A stretch of DNA of 64,000 bases from assembly GCA_017657125.1 (NCBI GenBank), contig JAGFNX010000369.1:62001-126000 (forward strand). Direction: 5' to 3'. The notes under the pieces were generated by a model. The model searched no databases. It had not been told where the DNA came from and was given only the letters and a program-made list of their open reading frames with translations. This stretch comes from Scopulariopsis brevicaulis. Its lineage: Eukaryota > Ascomycota > Sordariomycetes > Microascales > Microascaceae. Both the position numbers and the translations under genes were made by a program. Position 1 is the first letter of the stretch; each line of letters begins with the position of its first letter. Of the stretch, positions 10,669 to 23,700 are shown in pieces.

Positions 10669-12380
10669 ATGGCGACGAACCAAGACGAGAAGGCCGGGAT
10701 AGGTCATGATCCTCGCCATGGCGCCGACGACTTTGACGAGGCCGTACAGCTCGCGCACGAGGCCGCGTCGCAGAAGCCGTCGCCTTGGACGCCGGGTATG
10801 TTTCGCTTGTATGGCGTCTTGGCGTTCGCCTATCTATGTGGTTGCTTGGTAAGACGCCTGATCTAGAAGGTTGTGTGTACGAGTAAGCTGACGATGGTAG
10901 AACGGTTACGATGGCAGTCTTATGGGTGGCCTGAACGGCATGAGATCGTATCAGGACTATTTCAACATGTAAGTTGCCCAGCCTTTACCATGCTCCCGAT
11001 GCCGTCTACTGACGTTGGAATCTCAGGACCGTTGCCGGCTCAAGCACCGGCATCGTCTTCGCCATGTACAACATCGGCTCCGTCGCCGCCGTCTTCTTCA
11101 CGGGCCCCACAAACGACTACCTCGGCCGCCGCTGGGGCATGTTCGTCGGCGCCCTCATCGTCATCGTCGGAACTTGCGTCCAGGCGCCGTGCACGAACCG
11201 CGGCCAGTTCCTCGCGGGCCGCTTTATACTCGGCTTCGGCGTTAGCTTCTGCTGCGTGTCGGCGCCGTGTTACGTTAGTGAGATGGCGCATCCGAGCTGG
11301 AGGGGGACCCTGACGGGTCTGTACAACTGTACTTGGTACATTGGGAGTATTATTGCCAGCTGGGTTGTGTATGGGTGTAGCTACATCGAAACTATCCACG
11401 CCTGGCGGATCCCGATCTGGTGCCAGATGATCACCTCGGGCATCGTCGTCCTCGGAGTCTTCTGGCTCCCCGAGTCGCCCCGGTGGCTCATGGCGCAGGA
11501 CCGCCCCGACGACGCGGCCAAGGTCCTCGCAAAGTACCACGGCGAGGGCGACGTGGACCACCCCGTTGTGCAGCTCCAGCTCAAGGAGATGGCGCACCAG
11601 ATCTCGTCCGAGGCCTCGGACAAGCGGTGGTGGGACTACAGCGGCCTCTGGAAAACGTATAGCGCGCGGCGCCGCATGATCTGCGTGCTCGGTATGGCCG
11701 TCATGGGTCAAGTCTCGGGAAACAGCTTGACGTCGTACTATATGCCGGCCATGCTCGAGAACGCGGGCATCACCTCGGAGAAGAAGGTCCTGGCGCTGAA
11801 CGGGATCAACCCCGTCCTGTGCTTCATAGGCGCTATCCTCGGTGCTAGGATGTCCGATGTCGTTGGTCGGAGACCTCTGCTGATCTACTCCATCATCTTC
11901 TGCTCCGGCTGCTTCGCCGTCATGACGGGCACGAGCTCGCTGTCGATGGACGACCCGAGCAACTCCGCCTCCGCCAACACCACCGTCGCCTTCATCTTCA
12001 TCTTTGGCATCGTCTTCTCCTTTGGGTGGACGCCCCTGCAGTCCGCCTACATCGCCGAGTGCCTCTCGACCGACGTCCGCGCCAAGGGGACAGCCATCGG
12101 GAACTTTGCCAGTTCCTGCGCCTCGACCATCATCCAGTACAGCAGCGCGCCCGCGTTCGAGGACATCGGGTACTATTTCTACATTGTGTTCATCTTTTGG
12201 GACCTTCTCGAGGCGGCGTTCATCTACTTCTTCTTTCCCGAGACCAAGGACCGGACCTTGGAGGAGTTGTCGGAGGTATTTGAGGCTAAGAGCCCGGTTA
12301 AGAAGAGTTTGGAGAAGAGGGATGCGCAGACGATTATGGCTACTATGAATGTCACAGCTGATAGCAAGCTGGATGCTTAA
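10669..12380 (+). CDS. lacpA: MFS sugar transporter, lactose/hexose permease type
   Basis: Proton-coupled sugar uptake across the plasma membrane, probably of lactose or another galactoside given its partner gene. Three exons (10669-10848, 10901-10968, 11027-12380) close in frame to 533 residues with about twelve membrane helices. Sugar-porter signatures are present: NGYDGSLMGGLN in helix 1 (assembled across the first intron), a DYLGRRWG loop between helices 2 and 3, PESPRWL before the central loop, DVVGRRP in the second half and PETKDRTLEEL after helix 12. The central hydrophilic loop and the C-terminal tail are typical of the fungal sugar porter family. It diverges from the beta-galactosidase gene, the lacpA-bgaD pattern. 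Substrate is inferred, not read from sequence; a cellodextrin or hexose carrier is the main alternative. Confidence 0.9.
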
Positions 12381-13048
12381 GCGGAGGGCATGTGTTAGGG
12401 GTCTGGGCCAGACGATTAGCCACGTGCAGACTGAGAGCGCCGGTCTCCCTTTGTGATGAGGTTTAGTGATAGCTCTATACCATGGTTGATTATCGGATCT
12501 TCATTTGCGACGACATGCTCTCATCACTTGATATCCCGGACTTCGTTCAGCCGCTCCTGGGGATGATGATAGCAATGTCGCCTCCTCTCACCCCATCCGC
12601 ATCAGCTATTTGTATAGAAGCTTCATGGCACTTGCTCGATCTTGGCCACGCCACCTGCGTAGATCGGCATATCACAGTTCCGAGCTGGCCTATTTGGGAA
12701 CAGCTGCTTTGCCAACGCTACCTGCGTGGAGTAAGGGCGGGTAAACGAGGTGCGTAACTCGGACCATGGACCCTAGCCGGGGCGCCCTCGCCGCATAGAC
12801 CACGTCGTATTGTCCGTTCTCCCAGAGAACCCCATGACTGACCATATTGCCCCTCCAATGAGCAACCGTGCTCGGCACGCTCCTGAAGCGGAGGTGGACC
12901 CTGCCGCGATTGTCAATGTAACCCTACAAATCGCCGCATTCCCCGGCTTTTCATCCCCATATCTGACTGTTTCCCCACCTTTCAAAGTTCCCTTCGGCTC
13001 CGCCCGGGCCGACCATTTTACTCCTCACTTGTTGGTTTGTATGCAGCG
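12381..13048. other. intergenic between permease and regulator
   Basis: 668 bp holding the 3' flank of the permease and the promoter of the regulator. No gene or repeat seen. Confidence 0.5.
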
Positions 13049-15349
13049 ATGAATGGTAATCTGAACGACCACGTGGGCGAGCCGACGAGGAAGAGGCTCA
13101 GGGCTTCTCATGCGGTAAGCTGTCAACATTTATATTGATACCACATGATAGCATGGGAATGCGGGGAGCTGACGGACCTTTGACTAGTGTGACGCCTGCC
13201 GAACGCGGAAAACACGGTATCATTAGCCTTCCCCACGCGACGCCAAGATCGATCCGGGCCGCTGACACGGACTTGGCAGATGCGACGGCGGGAGTCCATG
13301 CGCGTCTTGCGCGGCACTGGAGCATGAGTGCACGTATGGACGTGAGGCAAACTCGTAAGGCAGATCCTCGCTTCCTCGGGAGGCGCATAAACGGTTAGAG
13401 TGGATGTTTACTGACTGATGTACAGGAGGGGCAAGACGGATATAATCCTAGAGAGCGTCCTTCGAGTCGAACAATCCCTGGCTGAGTTGAGGTCCAACAT
13501 TGTAAGCCATACTTGCCCCTTCCATACTCTTCGTGACCAGTATCTTTGACTATGTCAGGGTGCCTGCCAAAAAGCGCACTCGTCATCGCCTCAGGGGCCG
13601 ATTACAGGCCCGAGCCACAGTTCACCGTCAAACCAGATCTCGCCATCCACCACCTTCGCGACGACTAAAACCCCCCTGAGCGAGGACAGGGAAAACACCA
13701 GCAGCCTCGACAATGCGGTCCTCGACTCGATGCACATCTCCACCACGGAGTCGATCCTCCAGTGGCCCCACTTTGATGTATTCCCCTCTCTGCGGCAGGA
13801 CGTCAGGCCGATATTCTCTCTTGAGCAGGCGCGGCCGTCGATGGTTATCAGTCAGAACCCGATGTACCCCTACGTCGACACGGAGACTGTCGAAGGCATT
13901 CTAGAAGCGTTTCAGAAGAATGTCAACTTTTGGTACCCGACCTTGTCGCAGAGCCAGATGGAAAAGGTGAGGGGTGTTCTGGAGGGCGGGGTGCCGGCTG
14001 ACGAGAGTGTCCTGTGCTGCTTGACGCTGTTGATCATGGCGCTGGGGTGCGTAAGTCAGGCAGCCACGAGTTTACGGGAGGCTGAGAACCACGGAGAAGT
14101 TGAGGAGGAGAAGCAGTGGAGGATCAGACGGGCCAAGATGGGGAACGTCTACTTCCAGCTCGCGCTAAAGAAGCTTCACATCGTTCATTTGGACGTCAGC
14201 TCGGAGAGCACGCAGTGCTTATTCTTCACCACGTACGTTTTCTCCCCCAAGGCATTTTTTTTTTTAATTACTAACATACGGGAGTCTGTACCTGGTATCC
14301 CTCGTGAGGCCTCTCCAGGCCTGGGGTTATCTCAGCGACACGGCAGCAAGATGCATGCTCCTCCTCGTATACTCCCCCAACGTGCCAGATGACGAGGACC
14401 AAGAGCGTCTAAGGCGGATATTCTGGTCCTGCTACATCCTCGAAAGGTGCCCAAACCAAAAAAAAAAAAAAACATACCCCGAGGTAACATTCTAACGGTG
14501 ACAGCGACTACGTAGCAGAGCTATCCGCCTGCCCCCCCTCGGGCATAGCACGCATCGAATCCTCAATCTACCTCCCGGGTCCCTACGCCACGCACGCCTC
14601 TGAAAAGGAAAACGAGGAGTCGTCACTCTACTTCCTCGCCTGCATCAGCATGCGCCGCCTCCTTAATCGCGTCCACCAGCTCCTCTACGCGCGGGGCACC
14701 GGCGCGGCGTGGGATACAGCCCGCTTCCCGCGGATTGTGTCTGAGCTACAGCACCAGCTCGATGAGTGGCGGAGTTTGCTGCCTGCTTCGTTCTCGTTTA
14801 CTATTGATGACCAGCCCACCCCAACGGAAGTCGGTGGGTTTCTGCGGCAGCGGTATCTGACGTGCAAGTCCGTCATCTACCGCCCGTACCTGATGTGGGT
14901 GCTCAGCGGGAGTTACCCCGAGCCAAGCATCATGGGCCCAGGGAACTGTACGCAGGAGGCGTTGTTGAGGTGCGGGGAGTGTCTCGACGCGTGTCTTTTC
15001 CACGCGCTCAATCTGAGGGGGTACACCCAGACGGTGGTTGTTGACATGTGGATATGCTCATTGTCGTAAGCAGCAACATACCCTCCCAGTTGGACGCAAT
15101 TAACCACGTCACAGAATGTCAGGCGCAATGCTCATCCTCCTCGCAGCAAGCCAGGTCGCAGCTCTAAAGGACCTCATTGACGCCCGCGCCACACAAGTGG
15201 GACGTCATCTCCTGAACCTCTTCGAACAGTGGCAGGAAAGCTTGTTCGGGCAGGACGCGCCCAGCGTGAATCAGTGTATGTGGATCATTCGGGAGGGAGA
15301 CAGGTTCATACAGGACGCGTATCGCGGACAAATTGTAAACAGAACTTGA
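13049..15349 (+). CDS. Zn2Cys6 transcription factor with fungal-specific transcription factor domain
   Basis: Nuclear DNA-binding regulator. Eight exons (13049-13114, 13188-13216, 13280-13354, 13426-13501, 13559-14232, 14285-14446, 14505-15065, 15115-15349) close in frame to 625 residues. The binuclear zinc cluster is spread over exons 2 and 3: after splicing it reads CDACRTRKTRCDG followed by CASC and EHEC, giving the C-x2-C-x6-C...C-x2-C-x6-C pattern at about residues 23-50. A short linker and a heptad-like stretch (LESVLRVEQSLAELR) follow, suited to dimerisation. The middle-homology domain is recognisable from LVRPLQAWGYLSDTAARC and IFWSCYILE. The start at 13049 follows an upstream ATG closed by a stop two codons later. 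It lies next to the permease, so it may control the galactoside genes; that is inferred from position alone. Confidence 0.88.
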
Positions 15350-15909
15350 AGCGGTGTATTTAGAACTGTTACAGCTAAAATGACCCTTCGTAACCCCGCA
15401 AGGTCTGCCTAAATGTGCTCCGTGTACAATTTACAAGAAGAACATGGCACAGTACCTTAATGTTTTAGTTAAACTCCAGAACACCCCGCGGTTTTCTCAA
15501 CAAGGGGTCGTGGAGATCCCTGGAGAAACCGAACAAATTAAAAAGAAATATATATCCCACCCCCTCTCCCCGTCGTCTCCAATATCAGTGCGAACCTCCA
15601 TCCCGGGCCCTCAAGTTCGCCAGCACCTCGCTCAGTCGCCTCCTACCCGAGTGGCTGCGTTCTGCTCCTACTTCCAGCTGAAGTGCCAAAAGTGGCTATG
15701 GGGGGAGTACACCACCTCCTTGGCCTCGGTGTACCGCTCCTTCGAGGCTACTGGAGGCACAATTGTCAAATATCATGTACTAATTGACAAGCTGCGTGGT
15801 TTAAAAAGTTTACTTACCCCAACGTGGAAAGTGCAGTAGGAATATCGTCATGATACCTAACATCACCGCTGGTGGGATATGTGTAGCAAGCGGCACGCGC
15901 CACTGGACG
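15350..15909. other. intergenic
   Basis: About 560 bp after the regulator gene. Open frames here have no recognisable protein character. Confidence 0.4.
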
Positions 15910-16629
15910 TCAATGCGAGTATCCATTCTGATCCCTCCCCAACCTGTCCAGAATCCCGTTCAACTTCTCCAGCACTTCGCCGAGTGGGCGTTTCTCCCTA
16001 AATTTTGTGTCACGCTCCCGCTGATACTGGTTTGGAGCAAAAGCTCCTCGTTCTCAGTGCGAGGTTCCATGTACCTGCTGGTCCACTCCTTGATGCCATC
16101 CACTATCGTGTTCATCGCGAAGTCTCGTTCTATTTCGATGGTACTTTGCTTGTTGAGAAGGTCCTGCTTGTCGAGGACGTTGTTGTATTTCTTCTGGAGC
16201 TCGCTGTTGATTGCTTCGAGGTTCTCGATCTTCTCCTTGCGGGCGGCTGCGAGGACCATGGCCTTGTCCTTCTGCATCAAGATAGAGCACCAATCGACTC
16301 TCAGTTCTTGTGCTTGTTGGAGGCATTTGAGGGCGCGGAGGTTGGCGTCGTGGATTTACTGGTCCATCGAGAAGAGGAGAATCGTGAGCTCGTCCCCCGT
16401 AGACTCGAGGTGAGGGATTCGCGCAATTGTGTGGGTGGCGACGATGACCTTGGCGATTATTTCCACGCCCAAATAGTCCCGCTGTAGCCGCTAGCCCATC
16501 TCGCCGTCCTATCGGTTCGAGGGATTCGGCAATCTTATGGTTGGTTTGGGCAATATCGAGGAGGACCGGAACAACATTCGTGAAGTTCTTCTGCTCGGAT
16601 TCAGGCGTCGTGACCGTTGTCTTAACCAT
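15910..16629 (-). pseudogene. broken coiled-coil protein gene
   Basis: A protein-coding signal runs through this interval but changes frame at least twice. Frame one gives residues from the ATG at 16629 (TTPESEQKNFTNVVPVLLDI). A second frame gives EIIAKVIVATHTIARIPHLE, then an in-frame TAA, then a long charged helix (KDKAMVLAAARKEKIENLEA and onward) with heptad character. A third frame gives NQYQRERDTKFREKRP to LGRDQNGYSH and a stop at 15910. I found no GT-AG introns that would explain the two shifts or the internal stop, so the gene looks dead. The family is not recognised; the profile is that of a small helical, coiled-coil fungal protein. Confidence 0.55.
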
Positions 16630-17722
16630 TCAGATAGAACACGGCCTGCGTGGCACACGAAAACCGATTCCCAGTGTTAGAGGATCTGTTGGTGGTCTTG
16701 GTCTTTAGTTGACTTCATGGGGGGAATCCTGGACGCAGGATGGTGTCTCAAGTGTCGAATCATTAGTTCCTTCCTTGACAAAGCGGACATCGCCCCTTCC
16801 ATTGAGGAGCTCGCCCCACTCCTACCGTCACTATACATCGCACTTTCCATCACTACAAAAGTTACGGCGCTCATTAGGCCATGGGATCTACATCGCGACC
16901 TCCTTCGGAGCGCTTACAACGCCATTTCCATCACGCCATGTACATTGCGCCTGTCGCCGCGGAACTGAGGTCGCGCCTTGCTTCACAACGCTCAAGTCGT
17001 GCCTTCTAAGTCGGAATTCACATTGCCCCTACCATCATACGGTGTACATGGCGCCTTCCGCTGTCACAGAATTTCCGTCGCGCTTTCCGCTACAATATGC
17101 ATTGCCCCTTCCTTCGCGAAGCCTTCGCGCCTTCCTTTGCGCAGCTTACAAAGCCCCTTCCTCTATCTCAACCGAGGCGCCTCCCTCCCCGTGGCATACC
17201 TCGCCCTTTCCATAAATCATCCAGGTTTATCCTGCTTTCATATAATTCACGTCGACCCGTCTGACCTGGACTGCACGTCGTTCCTTCCGTTAGGATACAG
17301 AGTTGAATCACGCTACTTTACGCTCCCTCCTTGAAGGCCAACAATCCTGTGCTGCCAAGTTGTAGCATGACATGTGGGTCGTCCCTAAGTCAGGAATCCC
17401 TGCTGTAGAAGCGTGTAGCATCGCGAGGGTACTAGGAGATACTGGTCAGTAACGTATCCTTGCCGCCCATGTTTTACTGAACAAGGTGAGAGAGTGTTTG
17501 AAACGAAGTCGTGTGGGAAGGTATGGGGCTGAGTGTTCCAGTGGTCGCTTAGACGTGGTTAAGTAGGAAGGTACCATTGCCGAGTTTACGCGAGAGGAAA
17601 GAAGCATAAGCATCCGTATCGATTAACCATTATTATCCGTTTTGCCTACCATAATTTCAACACAATCGGTGGGGCAAACAGCCCCATCCCAGATCTGTAC
17701 CACATTCTCTCATTCCCCCTCC
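16630..17722. other. intergenic with degenerate repeats
   Basis: About 1.1 kb at the 3' side of the giant gene. Its first half holds the degenerate repeat listed separately; the second half (17,340-17,720) shows nothing I can name. Confidence 0.4.
16785..17215. repeat. degenerate short repeat, about 30-45 bp spacing
   Basis: A core like TACATyGCsCCTTCC recurs with variations (tacatcgcactttcc, tacatcgcgacctcc, tacattgcgcctg, cacattgcccctacc, tacatggcgccttcc, tgcattgccccttcc, tacaaagccccttcc). All three forward frames are open for long stretches because of it. It looks like an old minisatellite or the remains of a repeat-protein gene. Confidence 0.4.
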
Positions 17723-20700
17723 TCAATCAAACCGATCCCCCGGCAACGGGCGGTTATCCAGCATGTCCCCCACATGCGTCCCCCTAATCGACCGCGAATC
17801 CCGACGAATGAGCATCAGGTCCTTCAGGAATGTCACCGGGCTCAGTGTGAATCCAGACCCACCTCCGACCCTTCCTTCGGCGTCCTGTAGAATGAAACCG
17901 TCGGAATCCAGGCGTTCGTCATCTGTGGCCTTCGATGAGGAGAGACCGAGGAGCTTGCAGGCTACGGTGTAGGTGGCGTGGTCATTGAAGTAGAGCTGGC
18001 CCGCGAAGAGATCGAGGCCGATGGTGAGGCTTCGGGGGATCGGAGCGTCGAGGTCGCCCGGGTATGCGAAGAGCCTCAGATCGTCGAGAGACGGGAACGC
18101 AAGGTTGACTCGTGGAGAGTAAATATGCAGAGTCGTGCGCGAAGACTGTGAAATTACCGGTATCAACGAGTTTGCCTCGAACGGGCTGACGACCAGCATA
18201 ACGGCCTCCCCATCATCCGCTCCGCCACGACTAACGAGCACCCACTGCACAGACCGCAGATACAAGTCCTGCAGCGACTTCCCAACACCTGGAGGCTTGA
18301 CGGTACACTCAAAGTCCGCTGAAACCAGAAGGTTCGGCACAAACTCCTGCGGAATATTGGAAATCTCAAATTTCCGGGCGGCTCGGGTGTTTCTGAGCGA
18401 CAAGAAAGCGCACGTGTAGGCCTTGGAGCCTGGGGATATGACCCCCTTGGTGGCAAAGAGGCTGATGTCCGGGTGGAGACTATGGGCTGCCGGCATTGTC
18501 GGGGGCGGCAGCTCCTGCTCGCGCTCGGTTTCGATCTCGGGGGCGAGCTCGCGTTCCTGCTCTTCATGTAGCGCGGCGGCATCACACCTGTCGAGGCCAA
18601 AGTCTCGCAGCCTCTCTAAGATCGGATCGGCAAAGCCGCTTTCGGATTTCAAGGTCGGCAGAGAGTCCTGTTGTGTTGTATCCTTAGGCTTGGGGCGATA
18701 GCGCTGCAGAATGGTCTGAGCTTCGTCCTCCAGGAACTCTTTCGCCTCGTCTGCGCTCAACGTTTCCGTGCCGTCGGTGAACTTGGTCCAGAGGCGCTCG
18801 TGCTTTTCGTAGCGACGGCCCTGGCTTGCCCAGAGCTGTACGCCCCTCTGCAGACTGGTCCAGGTCTCCCGGATGGACCAGACGAGAATATCGGAGACTT
18901 GGATCTCACCGTGGCAATCGCCCTCCCACCGCAGCTCCTTTATCTTTGTTTTGATCTCCTGAGGAACGCAGAAGATAACGGATTGGCCCTGTCCCAGCTT
19001 CCTCATTCGCATGCAGCCTATTCATAGTTAGCACAAGTATACGGCGGGACAGGAAAGCCTAGGGGAGGGAGACATACCTTGCATCAGCCCGTCCTTCGTC
19101 TGGTTCGCACCAAGTGTTACCGCAGCGCGATAGTTGGTAGGCAGCTTCAGGTCGGTGCCTCGGGTATGAGCTTCATCCAGGAAGACGAGGCATGCCTCCA
19201 TTTGTGACACGAATGGGGAGGTCTGCAGCCGCTCAGTGTACCCGGTCCGATCAATGACGCTCAGCTCGTCGTTATCATCGAAAAAGACAACTGCCAGCGT
19301 ACGATCGCTGTTCGCTTTCTCTAGCCACTGGCGTGCGACCTCAACATTTCTCAACTCGAGGACCTGCGCTCCGACGTCTAGAATGACTCGAACCGGAGGG
19401 TCAAGGCTGATGACGAGGTCCAAAAGTGCATCAGCATCACTTGGCTGCGTCGCGGCCCTCGGCGGGATATCCGTGACAGACGTCTCCGGCTGGAGCAAGT
19501 AGCTGATGACGAGTGCGTTCGTGTGTTTTTGGTCTTCGAGATCCAACTGTCTCATCCCAAGAGGAAGCAGCCTCCGCGAGTCATTCGTGCCGCTGAACCC
19601 CGTAGTCGGATGCACCTTCTTCTCGCCGAGGTCCCATCCCGATGTTGACAGCTTTGAGGGGAACTCCTTCATCTCCTTCGGATACACCACGTTGTCCAGG
19701 AAGTAGTCGACAACTGCCTTGGAGAAACGGAGATGGGGGAAGACGTCCCTGACGCACTGGTACTTGTCTTCGGTGTTGACGCCCGCTAGGGTCTGGAACT
19801 TCTTGGGCATCTGATCAGTTACCCACAGGGCGTATTCAATCTCAGCTTGGTCGGACCTAAGCAGCTGGTCAAATGACAGGAAGAGGTCTTCGTCTGTAAG
19901 GCCAGAGTAGTAGTACGACAGGCACGCCAGGATGATGACGACATCCGGGTGACTGAATTCCGATCTCGCGCTCGGCTGGTCCTTCGCCTGGTACGGAACC
20001 GCGAGGCGTGTCGCTGGCTTTCGGCCCGGCGCGAGACCATAGTTGACCCTCCATCGTTTCTGGGTGAACGCGAAGGTTAGGACGCTACCTGCGATAAGCC
20101 CGCGGAGGAGTAGTAGTGTCGGGCGCACGGAGTCGCTCCAGAATCCCGTGGGACCTTCCACGCTCCTCATCTCGTCTTCGGATAGCTCGTTCTTGGAGAT
20201 GTAGGTGCGTACAACGTCTCGGACGGCGGCTGACTGTCTATGGATCGGGAGCCCGGCGATGCCCTCCTCACAAATCCGTGACACGAGCTTGTCCAACAGG
20301 CTTCGCATAGCTTCGTGTTTTAGTACCCTGGTTCGCGGGAAGCCGCCGGGGCACAATGGATCGTGTATTTCTATGGCGTCAGGGAACTCGCGTTGCACCT
20401 CGAGAGCCACGGAGCGAACTAAACCGAGGACCTCTTGGATAGCTCGCCAGCGCTGCGGGCTGTGGTCTACAGCTTGTTGAAGGCCCATGGTATACACCAA
20501 CTCAAACTTGACGCTGAAGTTTTCGTCGCTTTCGTCCACGATATCCCGGGCGTTGTTGAATAGGAAGTGGCGGATAAGGTTCAGCGTCTCGCCAGCAGCG
20601 GACTTTCCCTCAGTCATGGCGTACTCAGTCCCCATCTGCTGCAAAGACAAGACGTGCTCCGGCTGCACGAGCAGGACCCCGCCAACATCCCGACAGGTCT

Positions 20701-23700
20701 CAAGCATCTGACGGATCGAGAGGGCCTCCGGATAGGTGACTTGCAAGTCCCGCGAGAACGGCATCTGAAACACAACCCGATCCAGCAGCCCGCCAAGCTT
20801 GGAAGTCAACATCTGCAGCATCTGCTTCGACTGGGGCTTCGCCACCAGGACCCTCACAACGCGGCTCCCATCCGCAAGCGCGGATGCCACGATCGGGACG
20901 ATGACGGAGGACTTCCCCTCCCCCATATTCAGCTGCATGACAGAGTTCTTGGCCCTAGGCGGGGCCCTCATACGTGCGGCAATCTCCTCCTGAACGTTGC
21001 GGATGGTGATGCCGCTTTCGACTTCCAGGAGGAGTGAGTCGGGGTATTCAAGGGGATCCCAGTTCTCGTGGCCAGGGTTTTGAAGCTCGGTGGATAGTGC
21101 GGCGAGGTCGTTCAATTGGGCTGCAGATAACATTCTCTCCGCTCGTCGAGAGTCTGCCAAGGCCACTGCGTACTTGGTGATACATTGCTTCCATGCCGAC
21201 GGGAAACTCTTGAGGTGCCGTCTCGAGATTCGTTGGAGGAGGAATGAGGGGGATAGCCGTGGCAGGTGAGTCAAAAGGGAATCGTTCGCCACAAATCCGC
21301 TAGTTGAGTCCAGCATGAATTGCGACAACATATGCTCGTTAAGCTTGGCGCATATCCCCGAGTACATCTCCTCGGCGCGGTTTCTGCGAACCGCCATGAA
21401 TATTTCAAGAATCCCCGTAGCATCCCGAAGACTCGGGATCACGGGGTTTCTGGTATCCAGCGAGTCAACGCTCTCCTGCAGTTTTGTGACGTAGTCCTTC
21501 TCAAAGGCAACGCTGGCCAGTGACGAGAGCTGGTTGATCAGAGCATCCAGCGAGTTGGACTGGGGAGGGGATTTGGAGGGATTTAGGGTCAACTCGCTCT
21601 GTGAAACGGTGAGCTCCAGCTTCGTGGTGAGGAAAGGCTCAAGCTCGGGCGGGGGGCAAAGGAAGATGTCTCTGTCGCTGATGAACCCGGGTCGATGGTC
21701 AATCGTGGGGCTCGCTTGTGTCGCCGAGCATCTCACCTCGCAAAGAGCGTTTGTCTCCATCTTTGCGGACGGAGGAAAACTTTTAACGATACGGCCAAGA
21801 TACTTGTGCAGCTCGAGATTGTCAAACCACACCGTCGTACATCTGTGAAGGATTTTGGTGGCCTCGGATGTCTCGACGTACGTTTCCCACTCCCATCTCC
21901 TCTCGTGGCTAGCCATTTCCGGCTTTGCACAAGGCCACTGCGCCTTGGCGCAGTCAATAAAAACATTAATCGCGTCGTGCCGACGATCATAGTAGCGTCT
22001 GTTAGACTCTAGCATCGCTTCGTAGCCCTTGTTCTTCGAGTCCTTGTATTCGGGACTGTGATAAAAGCCCCGGTAGACGCCATCATGCTGGAGCTCTAGG
22101 GCAAGGCTGACCTTGTCGAAAGTGTAGCCCTGTCTTGGTGAAAACTCCGTGGCTCCGGGTGGTGTTATATGGGACAGTAAGCGCTGGTTGATGAAGGACG
22201 CGATCATTTGGATGATGGGCAGATTCGCATCTCGTGAGAATGCCATTGTCGATAGCCAAATCACAGTGTCAAACTTGCCGATGTTCTCACGGCCTCGACT
22301 AAGTGCTTTGTGGTAGAGCACTAGCTTCCTCGCAAGGAGCTCGTTGTGCGAGTCAAGCAGCCAATGTGCCTCATAGCCCGGCATCGCCTCACTCCCGTCA
22401 ACCGAGAGGCTCGATTCGCCGCCCACGACCCTGTCTGCGGCCTCCATTTCTAGGTACTTCCAGATGTATTCCGTCATTTTCCCCGGCATCGGATGAGGAA
22501 GCCTGGTCCGGTTGTTCGCGATATAGTCCGCCATGCGGAAGGCGTCACGAGCCTTTGGGGATCCCTGTCCTCTGTCCCGGGAGTTGTACACCGTATCCAG
22601 GTCGGTCCTGTGGTCCTCGGCGCCGTACTGGGAGACCATGAAGCAGGCAGATCGAATCTCATCACGCCGGACAAGATCGGGTTCCATGTTCCCAAGCGTA
22701 GGCATCTCAACAGACTGACCCCGGTAGAAGAAAGCCCGACCTGCGGCCGCTTCAAATAGCGACGTCACAGCCCTGAAGAATCTGTTGTGCTGGGACATCA
22801 AGGTGAGATTGGCGGCCCAGGATACGGTCTGCATAACCTTAAGATGTACGGGATAATACACCCTCCCCGGCGTGAGATCCGAAATCCGCGTCAAAGTTTT
22901 AATATTTTGTCGGCTGAGCTCGGGGAACGACTTAACAGCTGCTGAATCGAGGATATCTAGGGCCTGCTCAGTTCCCGTCCGCTTCGTTAGGGGGTCAGGG
23001 AGACAGAACGAGGTCAGGGCGTGGAGATAGCAGAGGTGGAGCTTGCTCTCCAGACTCCCGTTGTCGATAAGTCGTCCGAGGCGGGTGTCTACCCTGTAGG
23101 CGTGCGCAGTGGCTTCCGTGTCCCGGGTGATATTGACTTGGATGTGGGAGTGGGTGAGCTGCCGGCTGACGCTTCCTTCGAGGATGATGGCGATTCGGTT
23201 GTCCGAAGTGTCTTTGAGGGTCAGTTTGTTCTCGAGGCCGATTAGGGTCTCAATTGCCTGCTCCGGGTCAACGGTCATTCCTCGGAATTGACGGGAGTGT
23301 ATCGTCCCGCTTCCTCTGTCGAGGTGGAAAGCGAGTTTGAGCGTAGGCAACTTGACCTCCAACAGCAATGACGAAGGACGGTAAATGAGCTCCAGGTCCG
23401 CTTGATGGACGAGCCGCGAAAATATAGCACCAATGCGGAGCGCGGTCTGAGACTGTCGGTTGACGGCCACCGGGGAGACCAGAATTTGGTCCCTCGCCGA
23501 CCCCTTTGTCAGTCTCCATTTCCCGTTCTCGAGAACCAGTACCCAATTGACGTCTGAGGAGGTCCAGAGATACTTCTTGCTCCGGAACTTAACCGTATTC
23601 GACGCGACTTCGTACCAGTGGACGCACCCGTCGACCAGCCTCCGAGGGAACCCCTGGAGACAAGCAGGATTGACAAACTCCCAGATCCTGCCGTCCTTGA

